DNA from: Streptomyces sp. NBC_00691
Lineage (GTDB): Bacteria; Actinomycetota; Actinomycetes; Streptomycetales; Streptomycetaceae
Length of the DNA: 64,000 nucleotides
Assembly (NCBI RefSeq): GCF_036226665.1
Contig: NZ_CP109007.1
Coordinates: 868,001 to 932,000, forward strand
Direction: 5' to 3'
The notes beneath the pieces were generated by a model, which was not told the DNA's origin, made no database searches, and was given only the letters and a program-made list of their open reading frames with translations. The position numbers and the translations under genes were made by a program. Positions within the stretch are counted from its first letter, which is position 1. Each line of letters begins with the position of its first letter. Below are positions 49,853-58,284 of the stretch, in pieces.

Positions 49853-50143
49853 TCAGCGGTCCGGGCTGGGGCGCTGGGCGACGACCGCGAGGACGAGTCC
49901 GCCGAGCAGGGCGAGCAGGGCGATGACGCCGAGCACGTATCCGGGCTCGCGCTCGTCGAGGAGCTGCCCGCCCACCTGGGTGGCGAAGGCCACCGCCATC
50001 ATCACCTGTGCCCAGCCGAAGAGCTGGGGCCGGTGGACGCGGCGTCGTTGGAACGGCAGGATCCAGCCGGTCCGGATCGCCGCCGTACCGCCGACGGCGA
50101 ACAGCACCGCGAACACGCTCGGCACGACCAGGAACCACGACAT
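49853..50143 (-). CDS. Small membrane protein, unknown function
   Basis: This 96-residue protein has three hydrophobic segments (residues 3-22, 42-60 and 68-89) and a basic loop RRRVHRPQLFGW. AGGGGGTGG precedes the ATG. It follows the GH15 gene on the same strand, 58 bases after it. No family recognised. Confidence 0.6.
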   Translation of the reverse strand: MSWFLVVPSVFAVLFAVGGTAAIRTGWILPFQRRRVHRPQLFGWAQVMMAVAFATQVGGQLLDEREPGYVLGVIALLALLGGLVLAVVAQRPSPDR

Positions 50144-50201
50144 GTTCCACCCCCTGAACTTCCGTCGGGCGCCTCCGTCAGGCGCCCCGGATCGGGCGCG
50201 A

Positions 50202-52046
50202 TCATGCCACGGCGAGATGACGGGATCCCCCCGTACGGTCGTGACGGCGGGTTCCGTACAGCGTGAACGCCGTGTTCACCAGGGCCACATGACTGAGCGC
50301 CTGCGGCATGTTGCCGAGCTGGCGGCCCGCCACCGGGTCCCATTCCTCGGCGAGCAGGCCGACGTCGTTACGGACGTCGAGGACGCCCTCGAAGACGGCG
50401 CGGGCCTCGTCGGTGCGGCCCGTCATGGCGAGCGCGTCGGCGTACCAGAGCGTGCAGGCGACGAAGGCTCCCTCGGTGCCGCCGAGGTCGTCGAGTTCGT
50501 GCGTCCCGCCGTCCCGGACGTCGCCGTAGCGGCGGAGGAACCCGTGGTCGTCGAGCCGCGCCATCGCCCGGACGGTCCCGAGGACACGGGGGTCGTCGGC
50601 GGGGAGGAAACCGAGCCGGGGGATCAGCAGGGCGGTGGCGTCGACCTGGTGGCTTCCGTAGTACTGGGTGAAGGACTGCTGTTCGTCGCTCCAGCCCTGG
50701 GCGCAGATCTCCGCGCGCAGTTCGTTGCGCAGGGCCTGCCAGTGCCCGAGCGAGCCGCGGAGCCCGGCGACGCGGGCGAGGCGGACGGCCCGGTCGGCGC
50801 CGACCCAGGCCATGACCTTGGAGTGGACGAAGTGGCGGCGCGGGCCCCGCACTTCCCAGATGCCCTCGTCCGGTTCCTGCCAGCGTTTGCCGAGGTACTC
50901 CAGGAGCGAGGCGACCAGGGCCCAGTCCGGGGCGTCGAGGGCGACCCCGGCCCGGACGGCCGAGTAGACGGTGTTGAGCACCTCGCCGTAGATGTCGAGC
51001 TGGAACTGGTCGACGGCCGCGTTGCCGAACCTGACGGGACGTGAGTTCTCGTAACCCGGCAGCCAGTCGGCCTGCGTCTCGGGCAGCTGCCGCTGTCCCT
51101 CGACCCCGTACAGCGGCTGGAGGTCGGCGGGGTCGCCGGCGACGGCGCGGACGAGCCAGTCCTTCCAGGCGAGCGCCTCTCTGCGGCAGCCGCCGCGCAG
51201 CAGGCAGGAGAGGGTGAACGTGGAGTCGCGCAGCCAGCAGAAGCGGTAGTCCCAATTGCGCTGCCCGCCGAGGGACTCGGGGAGGGAGGCGGTGGCGGCG
51301 GCGACGATGCCGCCGGTCGGGGCGTAGGTGAGGGCCTTGAGGGTGAGCAGGGAGCGGATGACCGCCTCGCGCGCCGGCCCCTCGTAACGGAGCGCGGCGG
51401 CCCAGTCGTTCCAGAGGGCGAGGGTACGGGTGAGGGCGGCGTCGACGTCGGCGGGCGGGGCGGCGGCGGGCGCGGGGGCGTGCGAGGGGCGCCAGCCGAG
51501 GACGAAGGAGACGCGGCGGCCCGCGGTGACCGTGAAGTCGACGGTGGTGCGGTCGGGGGTGACGAGGGGTTCGACGCCGGGGTCGCAGGAGAGGTAGGCG
51601 GCGTCGGGTCCGGCGACCCAGGCGACGGTGCGGCGGTCCACCGAGCGGACCCAGGGCACGATGCTGCCGTGGTGGAAGCGGACCCTCAACTCGCTGCGCA
51701 CGTCGACCCGTCCGGCGATCCCCTCGACCACGCGGACGATGCGGGGTGCGTCCTCGCGCGGGCAGCGCGGGGGCATGAAGTCCGTGATGCGGACGGTTCC
51801 GGTGAGGGATTCCCAGACGGTGTCGAGGACGAGGGTGTCGCCCCGGTAACTCCTGCGCGTGCAGTGGGACCCGCCGACGGGGGCGAGGAGCCAGCGGCCG
51901 TGCCCCGGGTCGCCGAGGAGGGCCGCCAGGCACGCGGGCGAGTCGAAGCGCGGCGCGCACCACCAGTCGACGGACCCGTCGGTCCCCACGAGCGCGGCGG
52001 TCTCCAGGTCACCGACGAGGGCGTAGTCCTCAATTCGCCCTGCCAT
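50202..52046 (-). CDS. Glycoside hydrolase family 15 (glucoamylase/trehalase-type) enzyme
   Basis: This 614-residue enzyme starts with the GH15-associated MAGRIEDYALVGDLETAALVGTDGSVDWWCAPRF (given here in two parts) and an N-terminal beta domain. An (alpha/alpha)6 barrel follows with NWDYRFCWLRDSTF (near residue 270). It then reaches YGNVLN-like motifs and a C-terminal GTEGAFVACTLWYADAL, all as in bacterial GH15 proteins that hydrolyse alpha-glucosidic bonds including trehalose. No signal peptide, so cytoplasmic. The ATG at 52046 has no ribosome binding site but lies six bases after TACAAT, fitting a leaderless mRNA; an ATG 27 codons upstream is less likely. Confidence 0.92.
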   Translation of the reverse strand: MAGRIEDYALVGDLETAALVGTDGSVDWWCAPRFDSPACLAALLGDPGHGRWLLAPVGGSHCTRRSYRGDTLVLDTVWESLTGTVRITDFMPPRCPREDAPRIVRVVEGIAGRVDVRSELRVRFHHGSIVPWVRSVDRRTVAWVAGPDAAYLSCDPGVEPLVTPDRTTVDFTVTAGRRVSFVLGWRPSHAPAPAAAPPADVDAALTRTLALWNDWAAALRYEGPAREAVIRSLLTLKALTYAPTGGIVAAATASLPESLGGQRNWDYRFCWLRDSTFTLSCLLRGGCRREALAWKDWLVRAVAGDPADLQPLYGVEGQRQLPETQADWLPGYENSRPVRFGNAAVDQFQLDIYGEVLNTVYSAVRAGVALDAPDWALVASLLEYLGKRWQEPDEGIWEVRGPRRHFVHSKVMAWVGADRAVRLARVAGLRGSLGHWQALRNELRAEICAQGWSDEQQSFTQYYGSHQVDATALLIPRLGFLPADDPRVLGTVRAMARLDDHGFLRRYGDVRDGGTHELDDLGGTEGAFVACTLWYADALAMTGRTDEARAVFEGVLDVRNDVGLLAEEWDPVAGRQLGNMPQALSHVALVNTAFTLYGTRRHDRTGGSRHLAVA

Positions 52047-52052
52047 GACGGG

Positions 52053-52058
52053 ATTGTA
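52053..52058 (-). promoter_or_regulatory. Candidate -10 (TACAAT) for a leaderless GH15 mRNA
   Basis: TACAAT on the minus strand ends six bases before the GH15 ATG, the spacing at which transcription would start at or near the A of the start codon. The -35 region is poor. Confidence 0.4.
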
Positions 52059-52196
52059 TGCCTGATCGAATTCCTGTGCAGACAGATGGGGAATACCTTC
52101 CTGGAGGTTCGCATATTCTTCCCCCATTTCTTGACGGCATCGCCTCCGGCGCAGGATCCTGAAGTACGCGGGTTTTCCGCGCGGAAGGCCGTACCT

Positions 52197-52985
52197 ATGA
52201 GTAGTGATTCACATCCCCTGCGCCGTTCGACCGACCGCGCACCCGGTTCCGGCACGCGTACGGTGAGTCTCGTCCTCACGGTGCGCTCCGGCGACGGCGA
52301 CCCGCGACCGGTGCTCGATCCGCTGCTCGGCCAAGTCCCGTCGACCGTGGGGGACGTGGTCCTGGTCGGTGGCCCGCCCGGCGAACGGCGGACGCGCACG
52401 GGGCTCACCGTGCGCGGGCTCGGACCCTGGGACTCCTCGCACGGCGACATTCCGCACGCGGGTCTGCTCGCGGCGACCGGTGATCTGGTCGTACTGATGG
52501 ACGCCGACGGCAGCATGTCGCCGCACGAGATCCCGCACTATCTGCACTACCTGGAGAGCGGCTACGACTTCGTCAAGGGATCACGCTTCATCGCGGGCGG
52601 AGATTCCGCCGACTATCCGCTCTCGCGACGGATCGGACACCGCGCGCTGCTACGGGTCGCACACCGGATGTACGGCCAGCACCTGACCGATCTCTGGTAC
52701 GGGTTCTGCGCTTTCCGGCGCTCTTTCGTGGACCTCCTCGATCTGCGCGAGGACGGGGTCGAGCTGGGCGCCGAACTGGTCACGCACGCCCTGCACTACG
52801 GCCTGCGCGTCGCCGAGGTGCCCAGTCACGAACTGCCGCGCCGCCACGAGCCTTCCCCCCTGCGCACGGTCCGCGACGGCACGCGGATCCTCGGCACCCT
52901 CCTCGACGAACGGCCGCACAACGCGCTGTCGCGGCTCGCGCACCGGCGACGCGGGCACGGCTCCCGCCACCACGCCCCAGGTTGA
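52197..52985 (+). CDS. Family 2 glycosyltransferase
   Basis: This 262-residue GT-A enzyme has a DxD-like VLMDADGSMSPHEIP (near residue 100), DFVKGSRFIAGG (near 122) and the VELGAELVTHALHYGLRVAEVP motif near 180. These are typical of polyprenyl-phosphate/dolichol-phosphate glycosyltransferases (DPM1-like). The N-terminal 20 residues are polar and non-conserved. The ATG at 52197 follows GGAAGG. It has no C-terminal membrane helix. It is first in the strand-wise glycan cluster and probably loads a sugar on a lipid carrier. Confidence 0.88.
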   Translation: MSSDSHPLRRSTDRAPGSGTRTVSLVLTVRSGDGDPRPVLDPLLGQVPSTVGDVVLVGGPPGERRTRTGLTVRGLGPWDSSHGDIPHAGLLAATGDLVVLMDADGSMSPHEIPHYLHYLESGYDFVKGSRFIAGGDSADYPLSRRIGHRALLRVAHRMYGQHLTDLWYGFCAFRRSFVDLLDLREDGVELGAELVTHALHYGLRVAEVPSHELPRRHEPSPLRTVRDGTRILGTLLDERPHNALSRLAHRRRGHGSRHHAPG

Positions 52986-53504
52986 CTTATCACCTGAAAA
53001 GATGCTAACGCTGGAAACAGCACCATTTCTGGACAGACCGTTTCAGAAAAGACCATCGACATCAGGACAGACCCTCGGCAGGGTCGGTTGTCGGAAGAGG
53101 CTCGTCGTGACCTCCACCCCTCTCGACCGGACGCCGTCGGCATCCGGACCGCATCCCCTGCGGCGGACGACCGACTGGCCCGTCGACGATGCCCGGCGCC
53201 GCACCCTCCGCCGCCCCCCGCAGCACCCGACCGCCCACCCCTCACGCCGGGCGGCCGACCGGATGACAGCCGCCGTCCCTCCCCCGCGGAGCCGGACGTG
53301 CAGGACCCGGGGAGCGGCCCGCAGGCGCCGCGGTCGTACGACCCACAGCCGCGCCGCCCGGCGAAGCCGGGGCTCCGAGGGATCGTCCGGACCATCCGGA
53401 CCATCCCGACCGGCTGAGACGCGACCCCGCCGTCCCGCCCCCGCACCGATCACCCGCGCGCCCGTGCGCCCCGCGCCCCGCGCCTTCTCCCGAGGAGGCG
53501 AGGC
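52986..53504 (+). other. AT-richer promoter stretch followed by unassigned proline/arginine-rich sequence
   Basis: The first 90 bases are noticeably AT-rich with TTGACT at 52982-52987 and a weak -10 18 bases later. This is the likely promoter of the glycan operon. The remaining 400 or so bases contain two overlapping frames (53088-53417 and roughly 53107-53508) whose products are Pro/Arg-rich, with no recognised domain and weak starts. I cannot say whether either is translated. AGGAGG for the next gene is at 53493. Confidence 0.4.
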
Positions 53505-54257
53505 GTGATGGCCACCGCCCGCGCGCTCCCACCGCTCCCTCGCCGGCTCGTCCGACCGCCGGTGGACCTCGAACTGCTCATCCCGGCCTACAACGAGCAG
53601 CGCCGGCTGCCCTCGACCGTGGACGCCACGGTGGACTTCCTGGCCGGACGGCCCTGGTCCTCGGCGGTCGTCGTGGTCGACAACAACAGCGCCGACGGCA
53701 CCCTCGACGTCCTGGAGCGGTTCGCGGACTCCCCCGTACCGGTCCACGCCATCGGATGCAGCGAGCAGGGCAAGGGCGCTGCGGTCCGACGCGGCATCGA
53801 GACCTCCTCGGCCCGGTACATCGGCTTCGCCGACGCGGACAACGCCACCCCCGTCGAGACCCTGGACCGGGTGATGACGCTGCTGCGGGAGGGTCACGGC
53901 GCGGTCATCGCCTCACGCCACGCACCGGGTGCGCACCTCGACGTGGAGCAGTCGGCGCTACGGCGCGGCGGGGGTCTGGTCTTCCGGAGGCTCGCGCGGC
54001 TCTCGCTTCCCGGAGTCGCCGACACCCAGTGCGGGTTCAAGTTCTTCTCCGGTCCTCTCGCCCACACGATCGTCCGGGACTGCCACATCGACGGCTTCGC
54101 CTTCGACGTGGAACTGCTCGCCCATGTGGTGCGGGCCGGGCAGGACGTCGTGGAGGTGCCGGTGGTGTGGCACGACGTACCCGGTTCGACGTTCTCGGCA
54201 CGGCGCGACGGACTGCGCTCGATGGCCGATCTCCTGCGGATCTCGCTGGCCCGGTGA
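53505..54257 (+). CDS. Family 2 glycosyltransferase (DPM1-like)
   Basis: This 250-residue enzyme has the GT2 opening LELLIPAYNEQRRLPSTVDA, VVVDNNSADGTLDVL, IGFADADNATPVETLDRVM (DxD) and the GFAFDVELLAHVVRAGQDVVEVPV segment. These are typical of dolichol-/polyprenyl-phosphate sugar transferases. Without C-terminal helices it probably acts at the cytoplasmic face. The GTG at 53505 is six bases after AGGAGG; the ATG three bases on is equally possible. It overlaps the following gene by one base. Confidence 0.88.
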   Translation: MMATARALPPLPRRLVRPPVDLELLIPAYNEQRRLPSTVDATVDFLAGRPWSSAVVVVDNNSADGTLDVLERFADSPVPVHAIGCSEQGKGAAVRRGIETSSARYIGFADADNATPVETLDRVMTLLREGHGAVIASRHAPGAHLDVEQSALRRGGGLVFRRLARLSLPGVADTQCGFKFFSGPLAHTIVRDCHIDGFAFDVELLAHVVRAGQDVVEVPVVWHDVPGSTFSARRDGLRSMADLLRISLAR

Positions 54258-55714
54258 TGACGATGACCGCCCTCGACCGGCTCGCCCGTACCGACCTCGC
54301 CTTCCTCAACTGGCGCGACCCCGCGCACCCCGACGCGGGCGGCGCCGAGGCGTACTGCTGGGAGATCGCCCGGCGGTTCGCGGCGGCCGGGGCCCACGTC
54401 ACCCTCGTCTCGTCGCGGTACCCCGGCTCGCGCGCCCGCGAGTACCGCGACGGCATCCGCGTGGTGCGCGCCGGCGGCACCTTCGGCGTGTACGCCGCGG
54501 CGGCGGCGCACCTGTTGCGGAACCGGCACGCGTACGACGCCGTGCTCGACTTCCAGAACGGGATCCCGTTCTTCTCACCGTTGTTCACGCCCCGCTGGAC
54601 CGCCGACCTCTGCGTCATCCACCACGTCCACCAGCACCAGTTCGACACCCGCTTCCGGTGGCCCATGAACTCCGTGGGGCGGGTCCTGGAGAAGCAGGTC
54701 AGCCGACGGGTCTACCGGGGCCGGCCCGTGGTGGTCGTGTCGCCGTCCACCCGCGAGGGCACCCGGCGCGAACTCGGCTTCGGCAACCCCATCCACATCG
54801 TGCCCAACGGGCGTCCCGGCAAGGGGCTCACGGCCCCCACCGGGCAGCGGTCCGCCACCCCGGCCCTCACCGTGGTCAGCCGGCTCGTGCCGCAGAAGCG
54901 GGTCGACCTGATCCTGCGCGCCGTGCCCGCGCTGCGGCGCCGTTGGCCGGAACTCCGCGTCGACCTCTGCGGGGACGGTCCGGAGGGCGAGTCGCTGCGG
55001 AAGCTCGCCGCCGACCTCGGCATCGCCTCCACCGTCGAGTTCCACGGGTACGTGTGCGACGAACGCCGGGAGGAGCTGTTCCACCGGGCGTGGCTGACGG
55101 TCGTGCCGTCGGTGGCCGAGGGCTGGGGCCTCGCGGTCATCGAGGCGAACGCCGTCGGCACCCCCGCGCTCGCCTTCGACGTGCCGGGGCTGCGGGACGC
55201 GATCCGGCCCGGGGTCAACGGCTGGCTCCTCGACCCCGACGCCGACCTGGCGGCCGGTGTCGCCTCCGCACTCGACGCGCTGTCCACCCCCGAGGCACGG
55301 TCGCTCACCGCGGCGCGCTGCCGCTCCTGGGCAGCCGCCTTCTCCTGGGACGCCAGCGCCGAACGGCTCGCCCAGGTCGTCCTGGAGGACCTCCAGCGCA
55401 TCCACCGGCACCGGCGCTCCCGTCGCTCGGCCAGCGACCTCTCCGTACTCACCCGGTTCACCTCCGCCGACCCCGAGAGCACCGAGCGCGCGGTGCGGAA
55501 CTCCCTGCGTCAGACCGACGCCTGGCACCGGGAGGGCGACGCCTTCCGGCTGCTGCTCCACGGCTGCGACGAGGTGCGGGCGTTGAACGCGCTGAGCCGC
55601 CTCGACGTCTCCGAGGCCGACATCGCCCTGGCGAACGGCCACGTCGTCCTGCTCGGCACGGCGGAACCCGGCGACGGCCCGGCTCCGGGCCAGGCCCGCG
55701 GGCGGCGGCCGTGA
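54257..55714 (+). CDS. Family 4 glycosyltransferase with C-terminal extension
   Basis: This 485-residue GT-B enzyme has an N-terminal half with PHPDAGG-like HPDAGGAEAYCWEIARRF and the C-terminal donor domain with VVSRLVPQKRVDLIL, FHGYVCDE and PSVAEGWGLAVIEANAVGTP (E-x7-E). About 100 residues after the GT domain (RRSASDLSVLTRF to the end) form an extension with no recognised family. Starts by TGATG overlap with the previous gene and its stop overlaps the flippase start. Part of a coupled glycan operon; donor sugar unknown. Confidence 0.9.
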   Translation: MTMTALDRLARTDLAFLNWRDPAHPDAGGAEAYCWEIARRFAAAGAHVTLVSSRYPGSRAREYRDGIRVVRAGGTFGVYAAAAAHLLRNRHAYDAVLDFQNGIPFFSPLFTPRWTADLCVIHHVHQHQFDTRFRWPMNSVGRVLEKQVSRRVYRGRPVVVVSPSTREGTRRELGFGNPIHIVPNGRPGKGLTAPTGQRSATPALTVVSRLVPQKRVDLILRAVPALRRRWPELRVDLCGDGPEGESLRKLAADLGIASTVEFHGYVCDERREELFHRAWLTVVPSVAEGWGLAVIEANAVGTPALAFDVPGLRDAIRPGVNGWLLDPDADLAAGVASALDALSTPEARSLTAARCRSWAAAFSWDASAERLAQVVLEDLQRIHRHRRSRRSASDLSVLTRFTSADPESTERAVRNSLRQTDAWHREGDAFRLLLHGCDEVRALNALSRLDVSEADIALANGHVVLLGTAEPGDGPAPGQARGRRP

Positions 55715-58284
55715 CCGCCGCCGGGCCCGTCGCGGAGCGGTCGGCCGTCGTCCTCCAGGACGAGGTCACCGCGGTCCACGGCGCGCGCTGGATCGCGACC
55801 GCCGTGGTCCTGGTCGGCGCGCTGAACTACGGGTACACCCTGATACTCACCCGGCTGCTCGACGTCTCCGGGTACGCCACCTTCGCCGCGGGTCAGGGCC
55901 TCGTGGTGTGCACCGCGGCGGTCGCCGTGGTCACCGTGCCCTGGATGCTGGCGCAGGCGCTCGCGCGGTCCACCTCGGACACCGAGCGCGGCGAGGCGGT
56001 CCGGTTCGCCGTGATCACGGCCATCGCCGGCGGCGGTGTCGCGGCGCTCGCGGTGGGCTGTGTGTCGATGGGCTTCGCGAGCACGCCGACGACGCTCGTC
56101 ATCGCGGGCGCCACTCTCGCCATCTACGTCACCCGGGTCAGCGCCGGCTGGCTCCAGGGCACCGAACGGCTGCGGACCCTCGCGGTCCTCACCACCGTGG
56201 AGGCCGCCCTCAAGTTCGGCATCGGCCTGTTCTTCGTGTCCGCGCTCGGCCTCGGCGAGACGGGCGCCCTCGCCGCCTTCGCGGTCGCCGTCGTGCCGTA
56301 CGTGTTCTTCTGGCCGCGCCGCTTCCGCGGCGGGACGCACCGCCCGTGGCGGGCGGTGAGCGCGGACCGCGCGCTGTGGCGCCGCGCGTCCGGCGTGGCC
56401 TCGCTGCAGGGAGTCGTGGCGCTGCTCGCGGCCATGGACATCGTCCTGGTCGCGATGCTGCCCACCGACCGTGCGGCGGCCGCCAGTTACCAGGCGGCGG
56501 TCATGCTCGGCCGGGTCCCGCTCTTCCTCGCCGGTGCCGTCTCGATCGCCTTCCTGCCGGCGCTCTCGCGGCGGCGCTCGGGCGATCCGCTGACGGCGAG
56601 CGCGCTCCGGATGTACCTCACCGTGGCACTGCCCCTGACCGTGGTGGCCGCCACGGTGCCCGGCGGCCTGCTCACCACGATCTTCCCGCCCGGGTACGCG
56701 ATGGTGTCCACCCTCATGGCCTGTACGGCGACGTCCGGCCTGGCACTCGGCGCGCTCGCCCTGCTCGTGACCTTCGCGCAGGCCGTGGACGACTACGCCT
56801 GCCTGCGGACACTCCTCGTGGGGCTCGGCCTGTACGTGACCGGGCTGGCGGTCGGCTGGGCCACCGGCGGTGTGCTCGGCATGGCGATCGGCGGGCTGTG
56901 CGGGACGGTCGCCGCCCTGGCCCTGCTCGCCGTCCGGCATGCCCGCCGCCACGGCTTCGGGGTCGCGGAGCGGCCGTTCGGCCGGGTGGTGCTGCCGCTG
57001 CTGGCGCTCGCCGGGGGCCTCGCACTGCTCCGCCCCTACACCGTCGTCTGGTTCGTGGCCGCGCTGGCGGTCACGGTGATCGCGCTGTGGCGGTTCTTCG
57101 GACGGCGCGGAGCACCCGTCGCCGCGACCGATTCCATGGAGGGCGCCCCGGACGATGCCGGCGGCGCGGGCCCGGGCGGGCAACCCGTGGCGGAGACCGC
57201 GAAGGAGTCTGTGATGAATGCGCTGACGCCACCGGCCGGGGCGCGAGAGACCCGGGCCGCGGTCCACGACGAGCGTTCCGTTCAGCTTCTCGTCGACGCC
57301 GTCTGGCGGGGCCGGGTCCGGCCCGCCGGAGACGAGGAGCTGGACGGCGCGCTGGCCGCGGCCCGGCGCAACCAGGTCGAGGGCCGGCTGGCCCGCGCGT
57401 ACCCCCGTCAGCTCGCGCGGACGCTCACCGAGGTGGAGAGCGCGACCGGGCTGTTCCGGCGGAACCTCGTCGAGTCGACGGAGCGGCTGCGGGCGGCGGG
57501 CATCCCCACCGTCCTGATCAAGGCCGATCTCGCCGGGGACTACGTGTACGGCAACTTCGACCTGGTGGTGCCTCCGGGGCGCCTGTGGGCGGCGCAGGAC
57601 GCGCTCGACGGCTGGTACGCGCACCGCACGACGTACTGGCTGGAACGGTCGTCGAAGGTGCTCCTGGAGCCCCCGGACGGCCCGGCGGCCCATCTGCACG
57701 GTTCGGTCTCGTGGTTCGGGGTGCCGGTGGTGCCCACCGACCGGCTCTTCGCCCGCGCCGAACGGCCCGAGGACCACGACCGTCCGAACGTGGACGTGCG
57801 AAGCCCCGTGAACGGCGACGTGCGCGGACCGGTCGACGGCGACGCGCGCGGCCCCGTGAACGGCCATGCCAGGGTCCGCGCCGACGGCTGCTCCTGGCTG
57901 ACTCCGTGCCCCTCCGACCGGCTGCGGATCTGGCTGGCGCACGCCCTCTTCCAGAACCTGACCCTCGACCTGTCCGAACTGCTCGCCCTGCGGTCCCTGC
58001 TCCAGCCCGACGTCGTGGCCGAGGCACACCACGAGGCCGCCCGCGAGGGCTGGTGCGCGGGCGGACGCGAGGCGCTCGACGCCGCCGTCGAGGCGATGGC
58101 GCGACTCGACCGGGGCGCATACGTCCCGTTGCCCCTTCCGCTCCCGGTGCGGACCTCGCTCCGGGTCGGGGCCGAGCACTCCGGCCATCTCCTCGGCGAG
58201 GGCCGCCTGCGTGCCGCGACCCGCGAGGCCTCGCTTCGGGTGCCGCTCGTGGTGACCAAGAAGCTGCGGAGGCGAGTGCCGTGA
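55711..58284 (+). CDS. Flippase (MATE/Wzx-like) fused to a nucleotidyltransferase-like domain
   Basis: This is one uninterrupted 857-residue frame. Residues about 15-470 form a polysaccharide flippase-type membrane domain with 12-14 helices (LVGALNYGYTLILTRLLD, TRVSAGWLQGTERLR, ASYQAAVMLGRVPLF), likely to move lipid-linked glycan across the membrane. Residues about 502-857 resemble NTP_transf_5-type nucleotidyltransferases (IPTVLIKADLAGDYVYGN, AAHLHGSVSWFGVPVVP). AAGGAG at 57202-57207 lies just before GTG/ATG at 57211/57214 between the domains, so the second domain may also be made as a separate protein. Three 24-base repeats lie in the second part. GTG start overlaps the previous stop. Confidence 0.75.
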   Translation: MTAAGPVAERSAVVLQDEVTAVHGARWIATAVVLVGALNYGYTLILTRLLDVSGYATFAAGQGLVVCTAAVAVVTVPWMLAQALARSTSDTERGEAVRFAVITAIAGGGVAALAVGCVSMGFASTPTTLVIAGATLAIYVTRVSAGWLQGTERLRTLAVLTTVEAALKFGIGLFFVSALGLGETGALAAFAVAVVPYVFFWPRRFRGGTHRPWRAVSADRALWRRASGVASLQGVVALLAAMDIVLVAMLPTDRAAAASYQAAVMLGRVPLFLAGAVSIAFLPALSRRRSGDPLTASALRMYLTVALPLTVVAATVPGGLLTTIFPPGYAMVSTLMACTATSGLALGALALLVTFAQAVDDYACLRTLLVGLGLYVTGLAVGWATGGVLGMAIGGLCGTVAALALLAVRHARRHGFGVAERPFGRVVLPLLALAGGLALLRPYTVVWFVAALAVTVIALWRFFGRRGAPVAATDSMEGAPDDAGGAGPGGQPVAETAKESVMNALTPPAGARETRAAVHDERSVQLLVDAVWRGRVRPAGDEELDGALAAARRNQVEGRLARAYPRQLARTLTEVESATGLFRRNLVESTERLRAAGIPTVLIKADLAGDYVYGNFDLVVPPGRLWAAQDALDGWYAHRTTYWLERSSKVLLEPPDGPAAHLHGSVSWFGVPVVPTDRLFARAERPEDHDRPNVDVRSPVNGDVRGPVDGDARGPVNGHARVRADGCSWLTPCPSDRLRIWLAHALFQNLTLDLSELLALRSLLQPDVVAEAHHEAAREGWCAGGREALDAAVEAMARLDRGAYVPLPLPLPVRTSLRVGAEHSGHLLGEGRLRAATREASLRVPLVVTKKLRRRVP
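57202..57216 (+). promoter_or_regulatory. Internal ribosome binding site and start codons inside the flippase fusion
   Basis: AAGGAG (57202-57207) stands three bases before GTG (57211) and six before ATG (57214), in frame with the fused gene. Translation from here would give a 356-residue nucleotidyltransferase-like protein. Confidence 0.55.
57793..57864 (+). repeat. Three exact-length 24-base tandem repeats
   Basis: Three consecutive units (57793-57816, 57817-57840, 57841-57864) share the pattern GACGTGCGNGGNCC(C/G)GT(G/C)AACGGC-like with a few changes. They encode DVRSPVNG, DVRGPVDG and DARGPVNG in the nucleotidyltransferase-like domain, an exposed insertion. Confidence 0.85.

Noticed and set aside
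53002..53508. 168-residue frame upstream of the second GT2 gene
   Set aside because: Arg/Pro/Ser-rich, competing with another frame, with no domain and no good start; kept as an unassigned region.
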